A DNA stretch of 64,000 bases from Syngnathus acus (lineage: Eukaryota > Chordata > Actinopteri > Syngnathiformes > Syngnathidae). A program made the position numbers and the translations under genes. The notes under the pieces are model-generated. The model did not search any database. It had not been told where the DNA came from and saw nothing but the letters and a program-made list of their open reading frames with translations. The DNA is taken from the NCBI RefSeq assembly GCF_901709675.1, contig NC_051104.1, positions 3,703,501-3,767,500 of the forward strand. Direction: 5' to 3'. Below, piece after piece: positions 1 to 12,200 of this stretch (position 1 is its first letter; each line of letters starts with the position of its first letter).

Positions 1-232
1 GTCAATGCAAAAGATGGCGGCCCTTTCTGTTTCCATGGTTACAGTGGTCATCCTGGATGCAAGTGGTGTTGACTGAGTAAACAAACACAGAAATGTTTGT
101 GTCTGTGGGCTAGTTTGTTTTACCACAATGACATCCTAACAAAATCAAAGTGAAAACTCCGCCCCCCCCTCCGAGCAAATTGTTCATCTGTCAATCAAGT
201 GAAAAAGTTGCCTTTGTCTCCTTCCTTTGCAG

Positions 233-3127
233 GGTTACCACTGGCCCAACCACTACATCGCCACGCAAGGTCCGCAGCTGCGCTCGCAGCATCCTCACGT
301 GTCATCACAACCCCCATGTGTGTTGCGTTACGTCTGTATGTGTGTGGGCGCGCGCCGCAGGTCCCATGCGGGAGACAATGTACGACTTCTGGCGGATGGT
401 GTGGCAGGAGAACACTGCTGCTATCGTCATGGTAACCAACCTGGTGGAGGTGGGGCGGGTAGGCAATACACACGCACACAGAGAGAACGAGCGAAAGAAT
501 GCGGGTGTGCGTGTATGACTTCATTTCCCACAATACACCTGTGGGACATGACTTGTTGAAGCCACGTCCTGACGTGAACTTCAGGCAGAAGGAAAAGTGC
601 GGAAACGCGTGCAGACCTTCAGCCAAGCCAGGCCGCCTTTGAGAAGTGTGCCTTACGCTTGCGTGCAGGTCAAGTGTTGCAAGTACTGGCCCGACGACAG
701 CGAGATCTTCGGGGACATTTCCGTGACGCTGATGGAGACGCAGCTGCTCTCCGAGTACGTCATCCGAACCTTCGCCGTGGAGAAGGTGAGCCGCTTTGTC
801 AGGTCGTCGCCGGTCCTGAGCTGAGCCCCGCTAACGGGTCGCCCTTGTGTTCCAGAGGGGTGCGGCCGAGATCCGGGAGATCCGCCAGTTTCATTTCACG
901 GGTTGGCCCGACCACGGCGTCCCGGCACACGCCACCGGACTGCTCGGCTTCATCCGCCGCGTCAAGGCCAAGACGCCTCCCGCCACCGGGCCCACCGTGG
1001 TGCACTGCAGGTCTGACGCCTTCCTCCTCTCTGCCGTCTTCCTTGTCTCGCTCTTCATTGAAGTGCGTGTGCGTAACAGCGCGGGTGCGGGCCGCACGGG
1101 TTGCTTCATGGTCATCGACATCATGCTGGACATGGCGGAGCGCGAGGGCGTGGTTGACATCTACAACTGCGTGCGAGAGCTGCGAGCGCGACGCGTCAAC
1201 ATGGTGCAGACCGAGGTATGCTCGAGTGCGGCGCGGCGGCGGTGGGCTCAAAAGGTGACGAGGCCACGCCCTACACCCTCAGGAGCAGTACGTCTTCATC
1301 CACGACGCCATCCTGGAGGCGTGTCTGTGCGGCGACACGTCCATATCGGCCAATCAGCTTTGTTCCGTCTACTACGACATGACCCGTCCGGACCCGCAGA
1401 CCAACTCCAGTCCCATCAAGGAAGAGTTCCGGGTAAGCGCAAGCGCACACGCTAATTGGGGAAGCCAAATAGGGTCGTACTATGCTCCCAAAACATACGA
1501 TATCAAAGCGCCTTTAAAATAAATCGATTGGCCGAAAATTGAAAGATAAAGTGAGAACCTCTACGTGGACTCTTTCGCAATCATCCACATCTACTCCTTC
1601 CGTTCTTAACGTTTCAGCATTTCCACGAGCTCTATTTAAGAAAGCACATTTTGGAGAAATATGTTGCTACCCCAAAAAAAAAAGTTGACGAGAAAAATAC
1701 ATGTCGGCTGTGACACCGTAGTGCCGCTACGTGTGCGTGTGCGGCAGACGTTGAACATGGTGACGCCGACGCTGCGTGTGGAGGACTGCAGCATCGCGCT
1801 GCTGCCGCGCAACCACGACAAGAACCGCCGCATGGATGTGCTTCCTCCCGACCGCTGCCTGCCCCTCCTCATCACCATGGACGGCGAGAGCTCCAACTAC
1901 ATCAACGCCGCGCTCATGGACGTATGTGCGCCCGTCGCTCCTGACTCGCCCCTCCCATGGCCGCCTCACCTGAGTGCTTTGTGCCTCTTAGAGCTACAAG
2001 CAGCCATCGGCCTTCATCGTGGCGCAGCATCCTCTGCCCAACACCGTCAAGGACTTCTGGCGCCTAGTCTTGGACTACCACTGTACCGCAATTGTCATGC
2101 TCAACGACGTGGACCCGGCACAGGTCGGCACTCGCGCACCCGCATGATGACCTCATTGATCGGGAAGATAGGTGTAACCCGCCTCGGGGAAACGATTGAT
2201 TTGCGTGACCTCTCCCCCGTTCTTCGGTAAACGCGGCCACGATACACGGCACCGTCCATATAGCGACGTGAACTGCGACTGGTGCAGAAAGACGGCTGGC
2301 TCTCTGTGCTTTCGAACTCTTTCCTTGAAGCGAGGAGAAAGCATGCAGGCCGCAGGCTGGGAACCGCTTTGAACTTGTTGCCCGCTGTCCTCCAGCTGTG
2401 TCCCCAGTACTGGCCCGAGAACGGCGTCCATCGTCTGGGCTCGCTGCAGGTGGAGTTTGTGTCGGCCGACCTGGAGGAGGACGTCATCAGCCGCATCTTC
2501 CGCATCTACAACAACACCAGGGTGCGGGCGGGCTCTTCTTATTTTGTCTCCCTCTCATCTTTCTTCCTCTAATAGTCTTCTTCTCCGACCCGATAGCCCC
2601 AGGACGGTTACCGGATGGTTCAGCAGTTCCAGTTCTTGGGCTGGCCTCGCTACCGGGATACGCCCGTCAGCAAGCGCTCCTTCCTCAAGCTGCTCCACCT
2701 GGTGGACAAATGGCAGGATGACGGCGGAGATGGACGCACGCTTGTGCACTGCCTGTACGTACGCCCGCAACAAAGTGCCACGCGCACGACATTCATTTGC
2801 TACACAGAAGTTAGAAATGTACACCTTTTTTGCTTGTTTGTTTTTCCTTCTGCTTTAGGAATGGCGGGGGGCGCAGTGGCGTCTTCTGCGGCGTCAACAT
2901 TGTGTGCGACATGTTACGGCAGCAGCGGTCCCTCGATGTTTTTCATGCCGTCAAAACGCTGAGAAACAACAAACCCAACATGGTGGAACTTCTGGTAACA
3001 CCCGTGTGCACATACACACACCTGACCAGTTTGACTGTGAGGCCATTTCTATTGTTTCTTGTTTTCTTGACAGGAACAGTACAAGTTTTGTTACGAAGTG
3101 GCTCTGGAGTACTTGTCCTCCACATAG
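233..3127 (+). CDS. ptprm: Receptor-type protein tyrosine phosphatase, 3' part with catalytic D1 and D2 domains (R2B/MAM family, PTPRM-like); 5' end outside the window
   Basis: These are the last exons of a transmembrane tyrosine phosphatase; the extracellular and membrane parts lie upstream of the window. Exons: 233-269, 361-458, 669-785, 856-1010, 1080-1215, 1283-1432, 1748-1921, 1992-2123, 2396-2521, 2597-2754, 2859-2994, 3074-3127 (TAG), all GT-AG and in phase. D1 carries the WPDHGVP loop and the P-loop [10 protein letters not shown], split by the intron at 1011-1079, so D1 should be active. D2 has HCLNGGGRSG and WPRYRD, typical of a non-catalytic or weakly active second domain. The linker CLCGDTS and the run [20 protein letters not shown] resemble PTPRM more than PTPRK, PTPRT or PTPRU, from memory of these families. 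The family acts at cell-cell contacts on cadherin/catenin proteins. The paralogue assignment is less sure than the family. Confidence 0.82.
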
Positions 3128-4286
3128 AGAGGACAACGCTGCTTCCATCTTCACCCTCCTTTTATCAGCCTCCTCGCTGCCGGACAGAACCGGGAAGTCC
3201 AAAACGACGAGCGCGACGACTACTAGCGGAGGACGTGTTTTTGCACTGTTTTGTTCGAATGCTGTCAAACGTTCACACACGCACATGCACACGCGTGTTT
3301 TTTTGAGGACCCATTCTCATGGTATGCATCTTTACACCTGAGTGGAGCTTCCATTCACTCTCCCAAAGTTGATGTGCATCGCTTCCTGTTTGTTATATGA
3401 TGATGGCCAAGAAGCCACCTTTATTAAATGTGCTTTTATCTGCTTTACACACACACATACACATACACACACACACGCACAAACACAAACTAGACATCGC
3501 AATCAAAGAGGCGTTTATGGATTTTTTTGGGGGAGAAAGAATTTGATCCTTGTGTGTGTTAGTGTGTGTTCATGCATGATGAGAGCACAGTGGTAAGTTG
3601 TGTCAAAATGACAAAAGTAGCCCACGTATGAATGAGAAGTCTTTGTTTTGGGTTTGTGCGGTGGCCAGGTGGGCGTCGTAAGACACTGCGAGTTGTGACG
3701 TTTGATATTTGTGTACATAAAACTCACTATTTATTATTTCTTGTCCTTATGAAGCATGCAGACACGTCTGGTGCTGACGTTAAATGTATTTATTGAAGAA
3801 TCGTGTTTGTGTTGTTTGGTTCATAGCTACGACGAATAAAAAAAAAGGTCAAGCACTTCCTTCGGCACACTTTGTCCTCCAGACCACTGAAAGGTGGCCT
3901 GAACAACTTTCCAGCGGTTTGAAATTGTTGAACGTTTTTCGAATCAAGTTAGTTCTCTCGCCTGAACCACAGAAAACAAATGCAACCTTGATCGTAACCC
4001 CACAGGCTCAAAAGTAGGACATGTCCGGGGAAAAGAGGACGTCTGGTCACCCTCCCAATTAAACTGAAATACACATTTTGCACAACATGTACAAAAATCA
4101 TTGTCCCGGATTTTAATTTTTTTTCCAGGACAGATCATGAAAATCCGGGACAGTGATGCATTTCGCTTCTTTTCTCTGCGTTTTTCTGTGTTCCTATTCG
4201 GTCAAGTAGGTGGCGGTAATGCGCCATGAAGCTGCTTTGCCAACCGCCAAGAAGCACCATCGAAGAAGAACAAGCTGGAAATAAAC
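3128..4286. other. 3' UTR of the phosphatase gene and short spacer to xrcc2
   Basis: After the stop there is about 0.7 kb of AT-richer 3' UTR with a CA-rich microsatellite near 3449-3488. A canonical AATAAA lies at 3835-3840. Fewer than 450 bases separate that signal from the xrcc2 start. Near 4205-4250 there is a sequence like a common fish interspersed repeat (GGTGGCGGTAATGCGCC). The xrcc2 promoter must lie within this short spacer; I see no clear TATA box. Confidence 0.6.
3835..3840 (+). terminator. Poly(A) signal AATAAA of the phosphatase gene
   Basis: A canonical AATAAA stands about 0.7 kb after the TAG stop and is followed by an A-rich stretch. It is the best candidate for 3'-end formation of the upstream gene, before the xrcc2 start at 4287. 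Confidence 0.5.
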
Positions 4287-5907
4287 ATGACTGAAAGTGG
4301 CGCGCAGGTGAGATGGCGAAATGTTCAGCACTCTATTTGACAATGTTGTTTCTTTTTATTCGAATTGACTGCGTTAGCAATGGTTGAAAATGTTGTTTCT
4401 TTTTGTTCGAATTGACTCCGTTAGCAATGGTTGCATTGTAGCGCTACTGGCATTGCCCGACCGGTGGGAGTATATTGAAACGGTGCTGGGTGCCGCCGAT
4501 AACGTGAGCCGTCCCCCGTGTGTTCAGCTCTTCGCTCGTCTTGATGGCCGCCAAAGTGTTCGTGACATCGAACCTCGCCTCTTCCCACCACACGCAGGAC
4601 CCGGACCCGGTCAGTCAACCACACATTGTACCACACTGTACGACATGCTATCCAGTACAAACAAATTCAATATGACACAGCGTACATTATTTTGTTAGTA
4701 AAGAACGTCAATTAAAAAAACGTGAAAACATGAAACTGGGGGAAGACCTTTTCAGTGCACCTGCGGCACGGGCCCCGGCGAGGAAAGTGACATGGCGCTC
4801 CGCTCGTTTGCTGACTGTTCGCGTGGTCATTTTTGTGTCAGGTGCGTTGGTGGAGCTGTACGGGACGGAGGGGACGGGTGAGTCGAGACCGCCCCTTGTC
4901 TGAGACATTCTCTCCTAACGCTGGCAGGCGCACAGGTAAGACGGAACTGCTCTACCACTTCCTGTGCCGTGCCGTACTCCCCGCCGATGCCGGCGGCCTG
5001 CAGCTGGAGGTGCTTTTCGTCGACACCGACTACAGTCTGGACGTGTTGAGGCTCGTCGGCATCCTGGACGCCAGGCTGGGGGGTGGTACGCTGCCCAACC
5101 GCCATCGAGCAGAATGCTGGTGTGCTTGCAGGACTTTGTGTGAACATGTGTGTTTCTCTCTCCCCCCCCCCAATTAACTCCTTCTCTTTCTTACTCCTAA
5201 TCCCCAACCTTCGCCCACGACCCCATCCCTCTCCAAGCGGGGTCGTCGAGCCGGCCGCGGCAGCCCGCAGAGGCACGCGTGCGTGAATGCCTGTCCCGGC
5301 TGCTGGTGGCGCACTGCAATTCTTCGCGGCAGCTGCTGGCCACCCTGCACGCGCTGGAGGCCCGCTTGGCGTCTCGGCCCGGCCTGGCGTTCATCCTTCT
5401 GGACAGCGCCTCGGCGTTCTATTGGCCGGACCGCGGTGAGGGCGGAGCCAGCGTGTCCAAGCAGGAAGAGAAGCTGAGCAAATGTTCGCAGCTCTTGGGC
5501 GCTTTGCTCAGGTAGGCCGGCCTTTCTTCTTCTTTTTGTACTTGGGAGCAAGCGGCCGTCATTTGTTTTTCTTTTTGTTCTATCAAAGCATCTTGTCAAA
5601 GCATTTTCTCGTCCTCATTCTCACCTGCCATCCATTGGCCAGGGATTACCGGATCAGCGTGTTTGCTTCCTGCCACTCCAACCAGAGGCGCTGTAGCCAC
5701 ACCTCCTCCTCATTCTCCCACCTGTGTCGCCTTTGGCAACGGCTGGTCACTCACCGCATGTTGTGCTCCAGACAGGAAGTTGCCCCGGCGGGAGGCGGCC
5801 CCAGAGCTCACATGTTCAGCGTGCATTGCACGTCCTCGTCGTCCGGTAGCAAAGCTCACAGGAGCTGCTCCTTCCGCGTCGGGGATGGCGGCCTGGAATT
5901 TGTCTGA
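4287..5907 (+). CDS. xrcc2: DNA repair protein XRCC2 (RAD51 paralogue), complete, six exons
   Basis: XRCC2 belongs to the nuclear BCDX2 complex (RAD51B-RAD51C-RAD51D-XRCC2), which helps RAD51 in homologous recombination. Exons: 4287-4307, 4528-4609, 4842-4877, 4936-5085, 5271-5511, 5643-5907 (TGA); 795 nt, 264 aa against 280 in human. The Walker A motif is [18 protein letters not shown] follows it, and [12 protein letters not shown] is the Walker B-like strand. The C-terminus (DGGLEFV) matches the human ending GESGVEFC. The 7-codon first exon and the 82-nt second exon match the human exon plan, which supports this start. Human XRCC2 has one long last exon; here it is cut by three extra introns at 4878-4935, 5086-5270 and 5512-5642, the first inside the Walker A glycine codon. 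The gene lies head-to-tail with kmt2c, as its relatives do in human. Confidence 0.93.
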
Positions 5908-7017
5908 CGCTCCTCCTCTGGCCGCTGTCCGTCCAGATTGTCAAATCCATCCGTCAGTCACAAAGCATCGGCTCAACTCCTGACGTTTACCTCGCCAGCA
6001 CGTCTCATTTGATTCGATCTTCAACGGCGTGCGTGTTAAACGGCGGGTGTTTGTAAAGTGTTCCCATGCCCGGAAAGGTCGAGAAAACAGAATCTAATCT
6101 ACTATCTGGGGAAATGCCGTGTATGCCTTTCCCACACTGTTAAGACGACCCTATCTTCTAAACTAAAAATGCACAAAGCTCCACAGAAAATATTGGTGAA
6201 TCCATGGCTTGGAAGCTGCTGAGATGCTTGCACAAGAGCGTGTGGCATTCTGATATGGTCTCATTGAATACTGCATTCGGATTGGCTCACAAAATGACAT
6301 CCGTGACCATGATCATCTGATAAACCACAAATTAGGCAATTCAGAAGCTAATTTTCTGACAAATGCAAACTGTTTTTACAAAAACCCTGCCACAATTTTA
6401 GGGCACTGTCGGTGAGGGCAGCATTCCCAGCCCGAGAGCTTGCGGCGACCCTCACATAGAAATACTGAATGTGGAAGAATAAAAACTGACTTTGTCATAC
6501 CTGAGGTCCTTATTTAACGATGTCAAACTAGAAAAAACACGCTCGTGTTGCTTCCCGCCTCTGCATCTTCCATTAAGTGGGGCGGTGCAATGCCCAAGCG
6601 GCCCGTGGAGCATGATTGCTACGGTTCAATGTCATGCAAAGGTGTATTTATTCTAATTTTATAGAAAAATTATCATATGGTCACTGAGGAGAGTTGCGGG
6701 TGGGGCATAACAAAATAACTGAGAAGCACTGTATTAATTATAATATATATAATATATGCATCTGATTTGGCGGAGAAGTCTGCAAATTAGGGTAAGGAAA
6801 CAGGGAATTTAACATCTCAGATGTGTAGCAAGTTCGAGATTAGAACCTCAAGGACAAGTTCCCTGCTATGTTTGGACGCAAGGAGCTGTTGTGGCGAATT
6901 TTGTCCACTGGTGGGCGCAGTGACGCTCCACTGTGAAAACAAACGCCTCCTGTCAGTGAAGAAAGAGTTGGCGGATTGCGATTTATTACTCAATGGCTTG
7001 ACTTCAAAAGAGGGGAA

Positions 7018-7112
7018 GGAAGCCTGAGTTGTGTGCAGGCAGCGTGGGATCGTTTCCCGCTCAGTGGCGGTGTTTTTCGTCTTCGCGTAGTCTGCCTTAC
7101 GCCCGATGTCAG
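7018..7112 (+). repeat. Decayed fish SINE-like fragment (tRNA-derived type)
   Basis: The stretch resembles the better-preserved copy at 61447-61655: both have a GTGTGC-GG-AGC-TGGGATC core like a tRNA gene B box, then AGTGGC-GTGT, and end in TCTGCCTT..GCC.GATGTCAGCTGG. The middle of the element is deleted here. A further scrap of the same family is visible near 9718-9795. Confidence 0.45.
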
Positions 7113-7689
7113 CTGGAAGTTAACGGGAGGGGAGTGCACGGGCGTCAGAACGAATTTTAAGTTTTATACAAGGCGCACAAATAGGAGAGTCCAGAAAACT
7201 TGAGATTGCACTCGTTTTCTCTAGGAAGTTTCTGTTTGGTTTGAATTCAGTTGAGCCTTGTACGGATGCTCGGGCTTGCAGTGCCGATTTTCAAAGATCC
7301 AGTCCGGCCTTTGTGTGTGTTCCGTCCGGATCCTGCTGAGTTGTAATCCAGTGCGGGGCTTGAGGTCTGATGACACACACCGAATCACCACAAGTGGATC
7401 CGTGCGCGGGGTCAAATGCACTTTGACACCACGATCTGAGTAAACACAAGTATGCTAAAAACACAAGGGTGCCCATAGACTATTCTCGTGTATTGACGGA
7501 CTCAAATTGAGACCGAGACGGACAGTTTGTCAGCCGGTGAGGGAGTGAGGCAGGCAGGCATGTCGCAAGACGGTGGTGGGCTCGATGTGTTCCACGGGAC
7601 ATGTCCAGGACGGCCCTATTTGTTTCGGTGCCGATGACAGGAGGGCGGTGCTTCGGTTGCTCAAACATGGCCTCCATGATGGAGCCTCG

Positions 7690-8060
7690 GCTGCAACTTT
7701 AACGTTTTCCTTCGGCTCGCTGCGTTCCCCGAAAGCCAAACGCGAGTAGTGCGGACGCGACGATTGGCAATGCGGCCGCAATTTGCTTTGACTACCGCGC
7801 CAAATAAATGTGTACTGGCGCTCGGTCAAGTTGTGTGTCAACACATCGCTTGAGCTTGCCAGCAAGCTGGAGAGGAAAAGAAGCCGGAGACTTGCATCCA
7901 ATCCGTAAGAAGCTTCACTCGCTTTTCTCGCTTTTGACACCTCAGGGTGCCCCTGCGCGGGACTTTACTTTTCTTTGGACGCGACTGCGGTTCGCGAGCA
8001 GCGTCTTGAGCGTGACGGCTAACCATGCTAACGTTAGCTGTTGCTAACGCAAGTGATCAG
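7690..8060 (+). promoter_or_regulatory. CpG-rich stretch, candidate kmt2c promoter and 5' UTR exon
   Basis: This is the most CpG-dense non-coding stretch between xrcc2 and kmt2c, about 1.2-1.6 kb upstream of the kmt2c ATG at 9263. A large housekeeping chromatin gene is expected to have a CpG-rich promoter. No TATA box or defined factor site is claimed, and the exact transcription start cannot be read from the sequence. Confidence 0.35.
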
Positions 8061-9262
8061 TCAACTGGGCGGTGCGACGAGCTAAAGGCTAAGGCTAAGC
8101 GCCAGTGTTTACACGTTTTGCTGGCTTTCTGTCGCAAATGTTCCCAGTTTCCAAGCAAAGCTCAAACCTCGAACTTTGTCGTCGGTCCAAATTCAACTTT
8201 GGCGCCTTTCCAGCATATCTTATTGGCCGGCGGAGACTCAAGAATGTTAGCTGGCTAACATTTACCCATTACTCCAGGTCGTCATCACCATAATCGTGGT
8301 CTTCTTTTCTGTGCTCGGGAGCTTTGGCAAAAGTCTCACATTAGTGTCAATGTCGATTGCTGACAAAACGTGATAGAAAGAAACACGAGTTTTAATGGGC
8401 TTTTTATATTATAAGTTGGGCGCTTCAGACCGGGCACGAATTCGGAGTGAAATCAAGTTCAAACGATGGGACGCAGTCAGGTGGATTTCAATAACATTTT
8501 AGAAACGCGTTCAAGTAACTGAATTAGCGGGATCTGAGTGACTGGCACCCGACCAGTGAATATCCACCTAACAGTATTGTACAGTATATGCATGCGCTTA
8601 TAAGTGGAAACATTCCCCCGAAATGACGGTGTGGCCCCAAACCCCTGAGTCTGACTGGACTTCACCTTGTGGGCCGCGATCCTTCCGAAAATGTCCCCTC
8701 CAAATCCCTGTGTTGTCATTTGGGAGTCAGGAATGAACGACCGATTGCAATTTGCCATCCGTTAACTGCTCATTATCAGTGAATAGGCATCTCCGTCTTA
8801 GGCCTAGGTAGTCCCTCGGACCTCTATTAAGAATCCCCTTTAAGTTTGGGAGTCTGCATTGGGAGCATTTCCCAACTCCCGGATCACTTAAACAAGATGC
8901 GACAAGATTTCCTCAAAATGCAGAACGTGGCTGGGATAGCCACTTCGCCGTGACTATGGCACACAAACCATTTTGAAAGTTGAATGAGGACTTTTTTGAT
9001 GCCAGGGAAGGGAAAAAAAACACTTTTGGTGGAGTGTTTTTGCGTGCCCCCAAAGCATTAACATTTTAGTGTGTGTGTATATTGTAGGATAAATAAAGTT
9101 CAATCAATCAATCAACGTACTTTTGTTTAAGTGGTGCCTTGGTTTTTGAGAATGTATTTGCACTGGTGGAGGCGTTTACATTTATCAAGCAAAGATGAAC
9201 ACACGCTATCTGTTCGGAAAGTGGCAGCAGCCGTTACATTGGTGTCCATGTTTTGACCCAGA

Positions 9263-12200
9263 ATGCCCTCAGAGGACAGAAGAGCGCCACCTCCTGTCAC
9301 TCGGGCTGGACGCAAAGCTGCCGAGTTGGCGAAGCGGCCTCGCGGGCGACCTCGCAAAGATGCTGTAGGCGGCCGCGCTGTACCTCCACCTGCCCCGCCT
9401 CCTCCTACAAAATCCAGGAAGAAGTAAGTGTGATGAATTGTCACTCGTCCTGTGTGCGTGTGTCTGTGTGTGTTAACTTTGCATCAGTCACGTGGTCGTC
9501 GTGCTTTTCCCTTGATGGTTGTTTTGACCGTGAAGGCGTTTTGTTATCATGTATTTTGAGGCCTACCGCTGTTTGTGGCCGATAGCGACCGTGCAGCCCG
9601 CAAATAAACGCCCCAAATTCTCGACTATGCTGCAATCCGCCGCTAATAAGCGGCTTCCCAGTTTCTTTGTTCCTGGCTACTCCGCCTAGTCACAAAGCGT
9701 GAAATTGTCCTTGGTGTAAATGTGAGTGCTCGCTCGTCTCTGTGCCCTGCGACCAATCCGGGGTGTACCCCAACTCTCTTAGTTTGGGGTTAGCGGTTGT
9801 GTTGCATGCTTGAAGGAAAGTTTGATCTTCACACACTTTGGCGTGTTTGTGGATGCAGGGGGAGGAGTCGAGGCCAAGCCCAAGTGGAGGATGAAGAAGG
9901 CGTGGACACGACTGAGAAAAGGCAGATGGCAGGTGAGGATGTGGCTCAAATTCATCTCAAACTGGGACCCTTTTAATCAGTGGCTTTTCCTGTCAAGTGT
10001 TTGAAAATCCACCTTTTCAAACTCCGCTCTGATCTTCTTTAATAGAAGTTTTTTAATCATTAATCAATTTTGCCCATTGTCTTAGGAGCATAAGAGCGAG
10101 GTTTCACAATGCAAGCGCTGTGTCAAGAGCGGGAGGGTTCGCGTCATTGCGAACGACAAATATACAAATACAGAGCGGACGAAACGTGGAGTGAAAGATG
10201 TAGCTGCAGCTCTGGGATGGGCTGATGAGTTTTAACCCACGTGTGAACGCTAGTCAAGAACCGTTCATGACGTTCAGATGCTTGAAATGGGGCCCCAAGC
10301 CCCTCCAAATTGGATGTGCAGGAAAACCTCAGTCGAGAAGGTCAGGAGGATGATGTTTCCATTTGGATTTGTTTGTCAACAGAGGTGACAACTGGACGCC
10401 GTGGCTCCGCCTCCAGGAGAAGATCCAACACTGAGCCCACCCTGGCTGTCCCAGAAGCTCCTCCATGCGAACCCCCTCTTCCTTTGGCCCCGCCCCTGAC
10501 GTCGATTACTGAAGAGGAGCCGTCTCAAAACGGCGCCATTGCCCCACCCCCTCCTCCGGACAGCCCCGGCGATGAGATGAGCCAAGCTAGTCTGGCCTCC
10601 AGCCCCGCGCCGTCATCCCCCCTGCGCCTGGAGGACGAGGACGCCCCGTCGCCGCTCTTACGACGTTCCGTGTCAGAAGATTCCGGCTCGCCCACGCCCA
10701 GCCTCGGACACACCGAAAAACGGTGAGTGTCGCCGCCATACGTGTTTGTGCGTCTGCGCAGCAACGGTCCTCACGCTTCTCGTGTGGTCCCATCAGCCTG
10801 CAGCAGTGTGCCTTCTGTTACCGCGGCGAGCACCCCCCTCTGGGCCAAGGCCCGCTGGTGGTGTTCGGTCCTACGCCGGGCTACATCCCACTTCACGTCC
10901 TCAGCCGCCGAACCTCCTCGGACCGCGACGGCGATTGTCACGACCACTGCTACCCACGCGGCCAGGCCGTGCACACGTGAGTCGCGCCACATTTCTGTTT
11001 TTAATATTTTTTTTCCCCAAAAATACTGCCCTCTTTTTTTGTCAGCATTCATATGCAACAAATTGTGTGCACATAATTACAAAACGAAATTGTGCCTTTC
11101 TGAAAAAAGGTAACATGGTGACAAATGGCTGCCATCTCTGTGGAATCTTTGCATGAGCACTTCAAATCACTCTGAAATCTTTCAGAACCCCCCAAAAGCA
11201 AAATGAATAGTTTGAATCGCAGACCAAATCAAAGCGGCTGGGAAATCTGTTGATTTGGAGAAGGAATCAAGTTAGACTGACTTGAAGATATTCTATCTGC
11301 AATATCACCGACAAGCCTTAGGGAAAAAAAGAGGCGTCAAACATGTATGGCTTAGCCGCTCCATATTTGTGCATGCGTATTTGCTAAGCTTTATTGCACA
11401 CAGCATGGAAGCTGAACTCTGGCGCGAAAGCCTTCCTGCGTGGCAGCGATCAATCGCTGCGTCAAAATAGGCGGCTGTTGATGCCGAGGTTGCTGCCGTC
11501 ATCAACAAAACAAAACAATTTGGAGAGCATTTTTCCTGTGTCTTGGTGGGAATTCCAATAACTGACCTTCTGTGTGTGTCTGTGTGCACGTGTGTGTGTG
11601 TAGGAACAGCAGCAGTCCAGCACAGTGTGGTGAGTAAATAGACTCCACTTGTATAGTGCTTTATTTCCACCGTGCGGTGCCCAAAGCGCTTTCCAATGCC
11701 TCCCATTCACACACCAATGGGAGGCCGCCGCCATGGAAATGAGGCTTCAGTGTCGGGTCGAGTATGGAACCCACCACCTTGGAGTTGGGGAGACAACCAC
11801 GCCGTTTTCCATTTCCATTTTGCCGTTGTCTGACGCAGCCTCGGAAGAACGATCGACCTTTTCTTGTTTTGCAGACGACGAGTCCTCCTTGCAGTTGCTG
11901 GAGCAGCTCGGAGCCGTGGGCCTTCCGCACGACATTGACGTCCAGTCGTTGTTTGACCCCACAGGTACCTTTTCCAGGCGCATGCGCGTGCTGTCGCTCG
12001 CGCCTCAGCTCGCACACACTTGCTGTTGTTGTGCGCAGGTCAATGCTGCGCTCACCTTCAGTGCGCCGCCTGGTCTGAGGGCGTGTGTCGCGGCGAGGGC
12101 CAGGCGCTGCTCTACGTGGACAAAGCCATTGACTCAGGAAGCGCGCAGGTCAGTTGGCAAAACACACAAATGAAACAAAGTGCACATTGAACATCATGTA

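Larger units (their letters stand above)
5908..9262. other. Intergenic region between xrcc2 and kmt2c, with decayed repeats and a likely kmt2c 5' region
   Basis: A possible xrcc2 poly(A) signal AATAAA lies at 6478-6483. AT-rich non-coding sequence with no convincing exon runs to about 7000. A decayed SINE-like piece lies near 7018-7112. From about 7690 to 8060 the sequence turns CpG-rich and may hold the kmt2c promoter and untranslated first exon. From 8290 to 9240 I see no gene; a repeat tail with AATAAA and ATCA repeats ends near 9115. Confidence 0.5.
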
